The notes below the pieces were generated by a model that did not search any database, had not been told where the DNA came from, and saw only the letters and a list, made by a program, of their open reading frames with translations. Shown in pieces: positions 1-8,070 of a stretch of DNA of 64,000 nucleotides. The position numbers were made by a program, and so were the translations under genes. Source of the stretch: Niastella yeongjuensis (GTDB lineage Bacteria > Bacteroidota > Bacteroidia > Chitinophagales > Chitinophagaceae); assembly GCF_900110245.1 (NCBI RefSeq), contig NZ_FOCZ01000002.1, positions 372,001 through 436,000 of the forward strand, written 5' to 3'. The stretch's first letter is position 1. Every line of letters starts with the position of its first letter.

Positions 1-711
1 TATTGCCAGCGGCAGGGCATATACCATCACCTCTTTCCACATGGGGAAATTGAATTTCCAGTCAAAATCGAACAACTCTTTTCTTAATATGATCAGCTGG
101 TAAAACGACTGTACGGCGTTTGCCAGCAAAATATAACCTACGCCAAAGTCTTTGTGGTAGAGCAACAGCAGCGGGCTGTTTTCATTTTTCTCCAGTATGC
201 GGGGGCAAACCGATAAAAAGAAATAGATAATAGCTATGTTAATGATAATTCCACTTACCCGTACAAATGCAAACTTCACGGGCCGGCCTTCATGCCGCAG
301 TTTGGCGAAGGGCAGGGCAGATAAGGCATCAAATGCAATGATGAGCGCACTTATGGTAACATACTCGGGATGGTCCTGGATGGAGATCAGGTGGGCAAAC
401 GACACATTAAAGATCATCAGCATGGCACAAAGCGTAAAGGTGCTGGTGATCAGGGAAATCGAAAGCGTACTGTAGATATCGTTCTTGTAATCGTCTTTTT
501 GAATATACCGGAAATAGGCTGTTTCCACCCCAAACAGGAAAAGGGTATTTAAGAAGGGAATGGCTGCATATACCAGGCTCATTTCCCCGAACCCCGAACC
601 ACTTAATTTATAAGTCAGATACGGAGTAAGCAGATAATTCAGGAAACGGGCAAAAATACTACTGACCCCATACCACAATGTTTGCCCGGCTAATTTTTTT
701 ATACCGCTCAA
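1..711 (-). CDS. Oligosaccharide flippase / polysaccharide biosynthesis membrane protein, partial
   Basis: A reading frame on the minus strand is open from a TTG at 711-709 to the window edge, giving about 237 N-terminal residues; the rest lies outside. The product is very hydrophobic with repeated membrane segments. It begins SGIKKLAGQTLWYGVSSIFA, the usual start of Bacteroidota lipid-linked oligosaccharide flippases of the Wzx/MATE-like superfamily, which move glycan precursors across the inner membrane. A Lys/Gly-rich amphipathic start followed by a helix containing YLLTPYLT fits that family. No ATG lies just upstream in frame, so TTG is the likely start. Family assignment is by overall pattern; the substrate cannot be told. 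Confidence 0.75.
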   Translation of the reverse strand, partial: MSGIKKLAGQTLWYGVSSIFARFLNYLLTPYLTYKLSGSGFGEMSLVYAAIPFLNTLFLFGVETAYFRYIQKDDYKNDIYSTLSISLITSTFTLCAMLMIFNVSFAHLISIQDHPEYVTISALIIAFDALSALPFAKLRHEGRPVKFAFVRVSGIIINIAIIYFFLSVCPRILEKNENSPLLLLYHKDFGVGYILLANAVQSFYQLIILRKELFDFDWKFNFPMWKEVMVYALPLAI

Positions 712-942
712 TGAAATTTATTTAAGATTAATGTTCAAAATTAAGGGTTCGAATAGAATAACATCACACCGTGGGACGGAATATACAGGATATGGGGCAG
801 AAATAACAATTAGAATACGAATGGAATCCCGATTATGTGTATAAATATTGATTATCAGGACTTCCGGATGAAAGCCGGATTAAAATCGGACCGTTTGCCG
901 GGTGCGGAATTGTGTATATGTTTTTTGCCGCGGTACTATTGC

Positions 943-950
943 TATCTTTG
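943..950 (+). promoter_or_regulatory. Bacteroidota -7 box (TATCTTTG) ahead of the secreted coiled-coil gene
   Basis: TATCTTTG matches the Bacteroidota sigma consensus TAnnTTTG and lies 40 bases before the ATG at 991. No TTG stands at the ideal 19-base distance; a TTTG at 924-927 is closer. The rest of the 712-990 gap is AT-rich and shows nothing else I can support. Confidence 0.45.
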
Positions 951-990
951 ATCGCTGATTGTATATTTAAGCATCAAAAATCCGATCCCG

Positions 991-1668
991 ATGAAAGTAT
1001 CTTTACCATTAATGGTCCTCGTAACCGTTATAACATTAAGCACTCCTGTATTTTCGCAATCCGGCGAAACAAAAGTTGAATTTCAAAAAGGCGATAAAAT
1101 TTCCGCAATCATCGAATTACCTTACACTGCCCGCGTGGTAGAAGACGCCATCCAGGAATATATGGAGAAAAAAGGTGGCAAAAGCGACCGCGTCAAAAGT
1201 TTTGACGTATATCGTAATTCCCGTTTGGATAAAGATGAGCCTGAAATTGTTGACGTGTACTACAGAGTAGACCGCAAAGTGACGAAAGACAAGGAAGCGG
1301 CTACCGTGTACCTGCTTATTGGCCGCCCCGGCGAAAACGTAGGCGCCCGCGCAGAGGACGATCACTTCAAAATTGCCGAGTCAAAGGAACTGTTGAATAA
1401 AATGGCTCCTTTTATCGATGCGTACAACCTGGATGTACAAATTAAATTGCAGGAAGACGTTGTAAAAAAATCAGAAAAGAAACTGCTGAGCCTGAAAGAT
1501 GATCAAAGCGATCTGGAAAAGAAAATAAAAAGCCTGCAAGACAAGCTTGCCCAGAACAAAAATGATCAGCAATTACAAACCGATGACCTGAACCGCCAGA
1601 AGGAAGCGTTGAATCTGATTCAGAATAAAAAAGATACCAGCAATCAGGGTAAGTTGAGTAAGCAATAG
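991..1668 (+). CDS. Secreted coiled-coil protein of unknown function
   Basis: 225 residues. Residues 1-22 form a signal peptide ending near VFSQ, so the protein is probably periplasmic or outer-membrane associated. The middle part is a compact alpha/beta region (about 30-145). Residues 150-215 are a Lys/Glu/Gln-rich heptad stretch (LLSLKDDQSDLEKKIKSLQD region) that should form a coiled coil. I do not recognise the family. It is monocistronic: own -7 box upstream and a strong terminator at 1769-1796. Confidence 0.75.
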   Translation: MKVSLPLMVLVTVITLSTPVFSQSGETKVEFQKGDKISAIIELPYTARVVEDAIQEYMEKKGGKSDRVKSFDVYRNSRLDKDEPEIVDVYYRVDRKVTKDKEAATVYLLIGRPGENVGARAEDDHFKIAESKELLNKMAPFIDAYNLDVQIKLQEDVVKKSEKKLLSLKDDQSDLEKKIKSLQDKLAQNKNDQQLQTDDLNRQKEALNLIQNKKDTSNQGKLSKQ

Positions 1669-1768
1669 AAGGCAGCTGTATGCCTTAAGCGTAAGCAAAT
1701 AGAGAAAACCGACAAAATAGTTGATTGGTTTATAAAAAGAAGAAGCGTTTTTTGTTTAATAGTTGTAA

Positions 1769-1796
1769 GCCCCGACGGTACCGTTGGGGCTTTTTT
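1769..1796 (+). terminator. Intrinsic terminator of the secreted coiled-coil gene
   Basis: GCCCCGACGG / TACCGTTGGGGC forms a near-perfect 11-bp stem (one G-T pair), followed by six T. It lies 100 bases after the stop at 1668. Confidence 0.85.
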
Positions 1797-1819
1797 GTGC
1801 TTTGCCGCCTTTAGATTTT

Positions 1820-1847
1820 CTGCCCTCTGCCCTCTGCCTTCTGCCCT
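1820..1847. repeat. Heptamer array CTGCCYT, four units
   Basis: Four exact 7-base units: CTGCCCT, CTGCCCT, CTGCCTT, CTGCCCT. It ends one base before the stop codon of the minus-strand MbnH-like gene. The same family recurs at 7886-7955 (other strand), 20480-20507 and 34050-34098. Confidence 0.9.
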
Positions 1848-1848
1848 T

Positions 1849-2892
1849 CTACGGTTGCGCAAACCGGGCGTCATTTAAAAAAGTGGAATCGGTCAGGGTT
1901 TTCAGGAATTCAAGCAGGTAAAACTTTTCGGCATTGGTGAGTGGGATCTTGTTCTTTAACAGGGGATCGAGGGTGGGACCAGTTTGAACATCACTGCTGT
2001 AAAAATCAAGTACGCTGGTGATGGAAGCAAAGCGGCCATCATGTTCATAGGGAAAAGTAAGTGCTACATTGCGCAGGCTGGGAACTTTAAATTTCAGCGA
2101 GTCGGTCCGGTTGTTGGTGATACGCATTCTGCCAACGTCTTTAATAAAGGGATCTAGTGGCAATCCAACATTGCGAAAACTATGATCGGTGAACAGCGGC
2201 TCGGGATGGCAACTGGTACATTTAGCCTGAAAAAGCGTGTACCCGTTTTGCTCCGTTAAGGAAAAGGAGGCCAGGCCCTGTTTTACTTTATCGTATTTTG
2301 AATTGGCCGATACCAGGGAGGTTACAAACTGTGTAATGGCAAATAATAGCCGCTGGGAGTTGATGGTGTCACTACCAAAGGCGGCCGTAAACATCTTTTT
2401 ATACGTGTCGTCCTGCTGCAGTTTGCTGATCACATTGCTTATGCTCTCGGCCATTTCATTGGGCGCCGTCAGGGGCGCCAGTGGTTGTACTTCTATATTG
2501 GTAATACCGCCATCCCAATGCATTTCTTTATTCCAGGCCATATTGAACAGGCCCGGTGCATTGCGAAACGTAAACTGGTTATCAAAACCATGACTGAGGG
2601 GGTGATCATATGTGGCAAAGGCGGCGAACTGCTGATGGCAACTGGCGCAGGGGAAATTGCCATCTTTCGACAGCCGGCCATCATAAAATAATTTCCTGCC
2701 CAGTTCAACCCCTTCCTGAGTAAGGGGATTGCCGGTAAAGGAGTATTGCGGGGCAGGAAATCCTGCTGGTTGAGGCAATGTAAGCGGGTGCGGCCCGCTG
2801 TTATCCCCGCCTGATTTTTTATTACAGGCATTTACCAGCAGGCATCCTAAAAAAAGCAATAAACAAACTCTTATTGTCCATCTAACAACCAC
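1849..2892 (-). CDS. Di-heme enzyme of the MauG/CcpA family, MbnH-like, lipoprotein
   Basis: 347 residues with a GTG start at 2892, two bases after the upstream MbnP-like gene, so the two are co-transcribed. The N-terminus is a lipoprotein signal with lipobox LVNAC. Two c-type heme motifs are present, CASCHQ and CTSCHP, as in bacterial di-heme cytochrome c peroxidases and MauG. Known MbnH enzymes use the two hemes to oxidise a tryptophan of the partner MbnP to kynurenine, creating a copper site. The pairing with an MbnP-like gene supports that role over a simple peroxidase. Expected location is the periplasmic face of a membrane. No methanobactin precursor or biosynthesis gene is visible nearby, so the context is not a classical methanobactin operon. 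Confidence 0.8.
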   Translation of the reverse strand: MVVRWTIRVCLLLFLGCLLVNACNKKSGGDNSGPHPLTLPQPAGFPAPQYSFTGNPLTQEGVELGRKLFYDGRLSKDGNFPCASCHQQFAAFATYDHPLSHGFDNQFTFRNAPGLFNMAWNKEMHWDGGITNIEVQPLAPLTAPNEMAESISNVISKLQQDDTYKKMFTAAFGSDTINSQRLLFAITQFVTSLVSANSKYDKVKQGLASFSLTEQNGYTLFQAKCTSCHPEPLFTDHSFRNVGLPLDPFIKDVGRMRITNNRTDSLKFKVPSLRNVALTFPYEHDGRFASITSVLDFYSSDVQTGPTLDPLLKNKIPLTNAEKFYLLEFLKTLTDSTFLNDARFAQP

Positions 2893-2894
2893 TA

Positions 2895-3698
2895 TTATTG
2901 TTCGTTGTACACCGAATCTAAAGTAAACATGTTTTTATAGTTCTCTGCAACGTGGGTTGCATCCAGGCCAGGTTCCGCTATCACCGGTTTGTCGGCAATT
3001 TTTATGTCCCAGGGGTTGAAGAACCATTTATTAGCGTCACAGGTAACAAACATCTGGCTTTCTTTGCCCGGTTGCATGTCAAGGCTAAAAGGATAAGGGA
3101 ATAATAATTCCACCTGTTTAATTACGTTGTCAGCACCTGAAAAACCGCCAATGTGATATTCAAATCTGCCGGTGGATGATTTGGGCGAAGTACCCTCCAG
3201 TTTGGCCATAATGTAACCGGTATTCCAGGTCCAGAACATTCCGTTGGCAGGATCCAGTGCATCGGTTTGGGCGCCGCTTACATTCCGGGCGCTGTCAACG
3301 CCAATGGTAAAGTAAAGACGGTTATATACATATGGAGCAACGCTAAGCTTTATTTCAGTAGTGGTAGAATCGGAAAAATCCACCAGGTAATATTTATCGT
3401 TATCCAGTTTAAAGGTTTTACCTGAATCGGTATTAGCTAACACAAAATTATGCACGTAAAACTTGAAGCCGGTAGGGGTATACTGTTCTTTAAAATTATT
3501 GGTGTAGGTTTTACCCAGTACAAGGGGCACTGAGTCATAGGAAGCAACGGGTTTGAATTTCAGGATAATGTTGTGGTCTTTCTCAGGTTCTTTGTCAAAA
3601 TGTAATTCTTTCTGGCACGAAAAAACTGCTGTTACTAACAGTAGTCCAATGCAAAGTTTGGGCAAATTAACTCGGTGCAGTTTGTGAGTCAGTTTCAT
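2895..3698 (-). CDS. MbnP-like copper-binding lipoprotein
   Basis: 267 residues. Signal peptide with lipobox VFSC near residue 28. The conserved core ARNVSGAQTDALDPANGMFW, followed by WNTGYIMAKLEG, is typical of the MbnP family. The FWTW aromatic cluster may hold the tryptophan that the partner enzyme modifies, but I cannot say which residue. Known MbnP proteins bind copper in the periplasm. It is the first gene of a two-gene operon with the MbnH-like gene. Its upstream neighbour arfB is 17 bases away on the same strand, so read-through is possible. Confidence 0.8.
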   Translation of the reverse strand: MKLTHKLHRVNLPKLCIGLLLVTAVFSCQKELHFDKEPEKDHNIILKFKPVASYDSVPLVLGKTYTNNFKEQYTPTGFKFYVHNFVLANTDSGKTFKLDNDKYYLVDFSDSTTTEIKLSVAPYVYNRLYFTIGVDSARNVSGAQTDALDPANGMFWTWNTGYIMAKLEGTSPKSSTGRFEYHIGGFSGADNVIKQVELLFPYPFSLDMQPGKESQMFVTCDANKWFFNPWDIKIADKPVIAEPGLDATHVAENYKNMFTLDSVYNEQ

Positions 3699-3715
3699 AG
3701 CATTCGGTGTTACGC

Positions 3716-4123
3716 TTACAAATCGCCGGGTCGGATTTTTCGACGATTGTTTTTGTGTTGTGATTGTTTCTGTTTTGTTTCGAGCCGCTTTTCTTTAGCT
3801 GCTTTCGAAGGTTTTGTGGCGATCCTTTTTATTTCTTTCTTTAATGCCTGTCCTAATAACGCATTCATTTTTTTTACCACTTCTCCCTTGTTCTGCAACT
3901 GGCTGCGGTGAATCTGGCTCTTCACTTGCAAAAATCCTTCCGAATTTATCTTTGCAGCCAATTTCTTTTGAACAATCGCTTTTTGCTGTTCACTTAAAAT
4001 CAGTGAATTAGATATGTGAAAATATCCTTCCACCATGGTCTCTACCTTATTTACGTTCTGCCCCCCTTTTCCACCGCTGCGTGCAGTTTGAAATGCTATT
4101 TCTTTTGAAACATCTATCTTCAT
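3716..4123 (-). CDS. arfB: Alternative ribosome-rescue factor ArfB (peptidyl-tRNA hydrolase)
   Basis: 135 residues. ArfB binds ribosomes stalled at the end of a truncated mRNA and releases the peptide. The release-factor-type catalytic motif SGGKGGQNVNKVET contains GGQ at residues 20-22. The Lys/Arg-rich tail (about 105-135, KQSQHKNNRRKI) is the part that enters the empty mRNA channel in the E. coli enzyme. Length matches the family. The -7 box at 4128-4135 ends four bases before the ATG, so the mRNA is probably leaderless. It diverges from dtd with only 31 bases between the two starts. Confidence 0.93.
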   Translation of the reverse strand: MKIDVSKEIAFQTARSGGKGGQNVNKVETMVEGYFHISNSLILSEQQKAIVQKKLAAKINSEGFLQVKSQIHRSQLQNKGEVVKKMNALLGQALKKEIKRIATKPSKAAKEKRLETKQKQSQHKNNRRKIRPGDL

Positions 4124-4127
4124 TGCA

Positions 4128-4135
4128 CAAAGGTA
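4128..4135 (-). promoter_or_regulatory. Promoter -7 box TACCTTTG of arfB
   Basis: On the minus strand TACCTTTG lies four bases from the ATG at 4123. With the usual spacing, transcription would begin at or beside the A of the start codon. Confidence 0.55.
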
Positions 4136-4154
4136 AAATTAATTTATAGGTACT

Positions 4155-4607
4155 ATGCGAGCGGTAATACAACGGGTAACTTCGGCGAATGTTGTGATCA
4201 ATGATAAGGTACGGTCATCTATTTCAAAGGGTTTACTCATTTTAGTAGGAATTGAAGACAGCGATACCACCGAAGATGTTATTTGGCTGAGTGGTAAAGT
4301 GGTTAATATGCGGATTTTTAATGATGCGGCCGGTGTTATGAATGAGTCGGTAACAGACCAGGGCGGCGATATACTGGTAGTAAGCCAGTTTACCCTCCAT
4401 GCCTCTACGAAAAAAGGAAACCGGCCATCGTATATCAGGGCATCAAAACCACCAGTGGCCATCCCGTTATATGAGCAGTTTGTGCAACAGCTGCAAACAG
4501 ACCTGGGCAAACCGGTATTTACCGGCGAATTTGGCGCCGATATGAAAGTATCCCTTTTAAATGATGGGCCTGTTACGATAGTAATAGACACAAAAAATAA
4601 AGAATAA
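4155..4607 (+). CDS. dtd: D-aminoacyl-tRNA deacylase
   Basis: 150 residues, the family length. Dtd removes D-amino acids (and glycine from tRNA-Ala) mischarged on tRNA. Both catalytic signatures are visible: SQFTLHAS in the middle and NDGPVT near the C-terminus (Gly-cisPro motif). It begins MRAVIQRVTSANV, as in most Dtd proteins, which supports the ATG at 4155. The stop overlaps the next start (TAATG), so it is translationally coupled to the MazG-like gene. Confidence 0.97.
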   Translation: MRAVIQRVTSANVVINDKVRSSISKGLLILVGIEDSDTTEDVIWLSGKVVNMRIFNDAAGVMNESVTDQGGDILVVSQFTLHASTKKGNRPSYIRASKPPVAIPLYEQFVQQLQTDLGKPVFTGEFGADMKVSLLNDGPVTIVIDTKNKE

Positions 4608-4969
4608 TGTTAATAAAAGAAGCGCAGCAACAAGTTGACCACTGGATAAAAACAGTTGGGGTAAGATATTTCAGCGAACTAACCAATATGGCTATTCTCA
4701 CAGAAGAGGTAGGGGAGCTGGCCCGGCATATGGCACGTATATACGGAGACCAGTCTTATAAGAAAGATGAACAATCTCCCTTCCGCCAGCCGGCGGAGAG
4801 GGCCGGGGAGGGGCCTCTGGCCGATGAAATGGCCGATGTATTATGGGTGCTTATTTGCATGGCCAACCAAACCGGGATTGACCTTACCGACGCGCTGGAA
4901 AAGAATTTCGAGAAAAAGAATATCCGCGACGCCACCCGGCACAAAGACAATGAAAAATTGAAAGGATAG
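4607..4969 (+). CDS. MazG-like nucleotide pyrophosphohydrolase with a repeat-derived insert
   Basis: 120 residues. The helices LTEEVGELARHMARIYGD and LADEMADVLWVLICMANQTG carry the EExxE and ExxD metal-binding pattern of MazG/dCTPase-like NTP pyrophosphohydrolases, which remove non-canonical nucleoside triphosphates. It overlaps the dtd stop by one base (TAATG). Residues about 56-70 (QSPFRQPAERAGEGP) lie between the two metal-binding helices. They are encoded by a GC-rich palindromic repeat (4775-4813), so this loop seems longer than in relatives known to me, where it is a short acidic linker. The frame is kept, so the protein is probably functional. Confidence 0.9.
   Translation: MLIKEAQQQVDHWIKTVGVRYFSELTNMAILTEEVGELARHMARIYGDQSYKKDEQSPFRQPAERAGEGPLADEMADVLWVLICMANQTGIDLTDALEKNFEKKNIRDATRHKDNEKLKG
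4775..4813. repeat. GC-rich hairpin repeat inserted in frame in the mazG-like gene
   Basis: CTCCC ... CCGCC-AGCC-GGCGG ... then GAGGGCCGGGGAGGGG. It has the same plan as the units beside the DUF559 gene: C-rich arm, hairpin, then G-runs (GGGGTAGGGGTGGG there). It sits inside coding sequence and encodes an SPFRQPAERAGEGP loop. Confidence 0.65.
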
Positions 4970-5058
4970 CTATCCTACCCCCTAAAGAAAAAATGCAAAG
5001 TGCATTGAAACCGCCTTTGCCAGAAAACCGGAAGTACCTGTCCGATTTATAAGTTTCC

Positions 5059-5091
5059 TTGTCAACTTGTTAACTCTATTAACCGATCAAC
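5059..5091. repeat. Octamer array of the GTTRAYNN family, four units
   Basis: Read on the minus strand: GTTGATCG, GTTAATAGA (9 bases), GTTAACAA, GTTGACAA. It lies directly upstream of the glyS promoter. Confidence 0.8.
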
Positions 5092-5094
5092 TAT

Positions 5095-5102
5095 TATATT
5101 TG
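5095..5102 (+). promoter_or_regulatory. Promoter -7 box TATATTTG of glyS
   Basis: TATATTTG ends seven bases before the ATG at 5110, so the mRNA is predicted leaderless or nearly so. A TTG at 5067-5069 is 25 bases upstream, longer than the ideal 19. Confidence 0.5.
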
Positions 5103-5109
5103 CATCCTT

Positions 5110-6549
5110 ATGGCAACAGATAACAACAGGTTCCAGGCAATAATTGCGCATTGTAAAGAGTATGGATTTATTTTTCAGTCCAGTGAAATATACGACGGCC
5201 TCAGTGCCGTATATGACTACGGTCAGTGGGGCAGCGAGCTCAAGAAAAATATCCGTGACTACTGGTGGAAGAGCATGACCCAGCTGCATGAGAACATTGT
5301 TGGTATCGACGCGGCCATTTTTATGCACCCCACCACCTGGAAGGCCAGTGGGCACGTGGATAATTTCAGCGATCCCATGATCGATAATAAAGACAGCAAA
5401 AAACGCTATCGCGTTGACCACCTGATAGAGGCAAAAGCTGATGAGTGGGAAAAAGAAGGCAAAAAAGCAGAAGCCGACGCCCTGTTGGCCGACATGGATA
5501 AATTGCTGGCAGCCAGTGACCACGAAGGTTTAAAAAAGCTCATAGAAGATAATAAAATAAAATGTTCGGTAAGCGGTACCGCCAACTGGACTGAAGTTCG
5601 TCAGTTTAACCTGATGTTCAGCACCCAGCTCGGAAGTGTATCGGAAGATGCCAGTGAAATATACCTGCGTCCCGAAACGGCTCAGGGTATTTTCGTAAAC
5701 TTCCTGAACGTACAAAAAACCGGCCGCATGAAAATACCATTTGGTATTGCACAAACCGGTAAGGCTTTCCGCAACGAGATCGTAGCCCGTCAGTTCATTT
5801 TCCGCATGCGCGAGTTTGAGCAAATGGAAATGCAGTTCTTTATTCGCCCCGGCTCTCAGAAAGAGTGGTACGAATACTGGAAAGAAGCACGGATGAAATG
5901 GCACCTGAGCCTGGGTATTCCAAAAGAAAAATTCCGTTTCCACGATCACGTAAAACTTGCTCACTATGCCGATGCGGCTTGCGATATCGAATATGAATTC
6001 CCAATAGGCTTTAAAGAGCTGGAAGGCATTCACTCCCGCACTGACTTCGATTTGCGTAATCACCAGGAGTACAGCAAAAAGAAAATGCAGTACTTCGATG
6101 CAGAGATCAATCAAAACTATATTCCATATGTAGTGGAAACTTCAGTGGGGCTCGATAGAACATTCATGATGATCATGAGTGAGGCTTATACTGAAGAAGA
6201 CCTGAGCACTGCCGACAAGCAGGATAGCCGGGTGGTATTGAAATTCCCGCCTAAATTAGCCCCCATTAAACTGGCAATTTTACCATTGGTGAAAAAAGAT
6301 GGTTTACCTGAAATTGCCCGTGAGATCATGGACGAGTGCAAACCGCATTTCCGTTGTTTTTATGAAGAAAAAGACACCATCGGAAAGCGTTACCGTCGTA
6401 TGGACGCAATTGGTACACCGTTTTGTATTACAATTGATAAGCAAACCAAAGAAGATGGAACAGTAACAATCCGTCACCGCGATTCTATGCAACAGGATCG
6501 TATTCCTGCCAGCCAGGTTAGAGAACTGGTGCAGAAGTACCTTGTTTAG
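5110..6549 (+). CDS. glyS: Glycine--tRNA ligase (alpha2 type)
   Basis: 479 residues. Cytoplasmic class II synthetase that attaches glycine to tRNA-Gly. Visible signatures: RPETAQGIFVNF in the N-terminal half, the motif 2 arginine in FRNEIVARQFIFRMREFEQM, motif 3 ETSVGLDRTFM, and a C-terminal anticodon-binding domain from about residue 385 (KLAILPLVKKDGL). This is the single-chain homodimeric form, not the GlyQ/GlyS heterotetramer. It is monocistronic. Confidence 0.97.
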   Translation: MATDNNRFQAIIAHCKEYGFIFQSSEIYDGLSAVYDYGQWGSELKKNIRDYWWKSMTQLHENIVGIDAAIFMHPTTWKASGHVDNFSDPMIDNKDSKKRYRVDHLIEAKADEWEKEGKKAEADALLADMDKLLAASDHEGLKKLIEDNKIKCSVSGTANWTEVRQFNLMFSTQLGSVSEDASEIYLRPETAQGIFVNFLNVQKTGRMKIPFGIAQTGKAFRNEIVARQFIFRMREFEQMEMQFFIRPGSQKEWYEYWKEARMKWHLSLGIPKEKFRFHDHVKLAHYADAACDIEYEFPIGFKELEGIHSRTDFDLRNHQEYSKKKMQYFDAEINQNYIPYVVETSVGLDRTFMMIMSEAYTEEDLSTADKQDSRVVLKFPPKLAPIKLAILPLVKKDGLPEIAREIMDECKPHFRCFYEEKDTIGKRYRRMDAIGTPFCITIDKQTKEDGTVTIRHRDSMQQDRIPASQVRELVQKYLV

Positions 6550-6665
6550 TAGCAGCTTAAATATTTAATTAATTGAGATGTTTTTTTAGGAAAACTACTC
6601 TTTTAAATTATTGTTAAGCGTGTATTTTTGTAAGAACCTAAAAAACCAGGGGAGATGGAAGTACT

Positions 6666-6947
6666 ATGCTCTTAATCAAACTGTCAATCAACGTAACTAT
6701 GCTGTTGGGCGCTATTGTAGTAGCCTTTGCTGCCGGATTCCTGCTCCGCGGCGCACAGCTTAGAAAACAAAAAAGCAGGGTTTGCGAATTGGAGAAGGAA
6801 ATGATGACAAGCCATTCTGAAATTCTTGATTTACACAAAGAAAAACTGGCATTGGAAAAACAGCTGAAAGGTGCATCAAACATTCCGGTGATACCTATAA
6901 CAGCTAAAGAAGAGAAGAAATCAGACAAATCCACAGGTTCAAAGTAA
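6666..6947 (+). CDS. Small membrane-anchored protein, unknown function
   Basis: 93 residues. One transmembrane helix (about 8-27, VTMLLGAIVVAFAAGFLL) is followed by a charged coiled-coil-like stretch (33-68) and a Lys/Ser-rich tail. The topology is that of a small inner-membrane anchor with a cytoplasmic helix. I do not recognise the family. GGGGAG lies upstream (6648-6653) with 12 bases to the ATG, a possible ribosome binding site. Confidence 0.6.
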   Translation: MLLIKLSINVTMLLGAIVVAFAAGFLLRGAQLRKQKSRVCELEKEMMTSHSEILDLHKEKLALEKQLKGASNIPVIPITAKEEKKSDKSTGSK

Positions 6948-7073
6948 GCCCTCAGTCCTTCGTATTCGCATTTTTGTCCTTTACCCGCACTTATTTAAGA
7001 CAACATCCTTTGTAATTATCCCCCGGGAGTCATTCTTATTGTCATCGGTACACTGGTGGCAAATGTGATACTT

Positions 7074-7835
7074 TTATCCATACAGTTCCAGGTGAATGGT
7101 TTTACGATCATAACCCAGGTCCTGAATGCGTTGTTTTGCCTCATCGATCATGTTTTTCCAGCCGCATAAATAAAAATAGGCTGGTTTCATGGCTGCTGGG
7201 CCGGCACTTGTTTGTGCACTTCCCCTGATTATTTCCTCATAGATGGAATGCACATATCCCGTGCGTATCAAATGGTTATAATTTTCAGGCACTTCCCGGG
7301 AATAGGTAGGCAGGTATTGAAAGCTGGTCACTTTTTCCGACAGCTCCTGTAATTCCTTACCATACAGGTTATCGGTTAACTTTCTGCAGCCGAAGATCAG
7401 GTAAATGTTCTGGTGGGTGATGTTATGGTTTAAAATATGATGCAGCATCGACCTGAAGGGGGCAATGCCCGTTCCGGTACAAATAAAGAACAGGTCGCGG
7501 TCAATGGGTTCGGGCAGGGTGAATTTGCCTTGTGGGCCGCGAAAGGTTAGTGGGTCGCCTTCTTTTACCTCATTAAAAAGCCAGGTAGTGCCCGCGCCAC
7601 CTTCCAGTAAAACAATCACCAGTTCAAATACATTGGAGCCATCGGGCCAGGAGGCGATGGAATAACTGCGCCATCGCTTATTGGGTTTTTCATGAATGGG
7701 CATGTCGAGGGTCACAAACTGACCCGGTTCAAAATCGAATGCGGGCATTTCAGGCACTTCTATCCAATACCTTCTGGTGTTACTGGTTTCATTTACAATG
7801 CGAATCACTTTTCCGGTGTGCCAGGTTAATGACAT
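7074..7835 (-). CDS. Ferredoxin-NADP reductase-like flavoprotein oxidoreductase
   Basis: 253 residues. The FNR superfamily plan is clear: an N-terminal FAD-binding barrel with RSYSIAS (residues 56-62) and an NAD(P)-binding half with CTGTGIAPFRSML near 118-130 and FYLCGW near 222. Such proteins move electrons between NAD(P)H and a ferredoxin, flavodoxin or oxygenase partner. No partner gene is adjacent, so the acceptor is unknown. The stretch RGSAQTSAGPAAMKPA before the last strand is low in complexity and may be a lineage-specific loop. Confidence 0.85.
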   Translation of the reverse strand: MSLTWHTGKVIRIVNETSNTRRYWIEVPEMPAFDFEPGQFVTLDMPIHEKPNKRWRSYSIASWPDGSNVFELVIVLLEGGAGTTWLFNEVKEGDPLTFRGPQGKFTLPEPIDRDLFFICTGTGIAPFRSMLHHILNHNITHQNIYLIFGCRKLTDNLYGKELQELSEKVTSFQYLPTYSREVPENYNHLIRTGYVHSIYEEIIRGSAQTSAGPAAMKPAYFYLCGWKNMIDEAKQRIQDLGYDRKTIHLELYG

Positions 7836-7885
7836 ATGGCTTGCAATTTTTTAGATACCTGTTTAAGTTACTGGATTTATTTTGA

Positions 7886-7955
7886 AAGGCAATAGGCAAC
7901 TGGAAAAGGCAGAAGGCAGAGGGCAGAAGGCAGAGGGCAGAGGGCAGAAGGCAGA
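7886..7955. repeat. Heptamer array RGGCAGA, ten units
   Basis: Seven exact units RGGCAGA (7907-7955), preceded by three degenerate units AAGGCAA, TAGGCAA, CTGGAAA in the same phase. This is the CTGCCYT family on the opposite strand. It lies between the divergent flavoprotein and mfd genes. An open frame passes through it but is not coding. Confidence 0.9.
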
Positions 7956-7990
7956 GATAAAAGGTAGTAGAAAAAGGGCCCTTCTATGTT

Positions 7991-8020
7991 CTTCGGCGTA
8001 CGCGGTCGGCGAGCGAAGCC
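7991..8020. repeat. GC-rich palindromic repeat, CTTCGGCG...GCGAAGCC
   Basis: CTTCGGCGTACGCGGTCGGCGAGCGAAGCC region. It resembles the repeat beside the GIY-YIG gene (37731-37820) and the copies at 17880-17909 and 44563-44642. Confidence 0.55.
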
Positions 8021-8070
8021 CCCTATCAACCCAATCAACTTCGTACTTTATTTCCCAAACCAACTATTCG

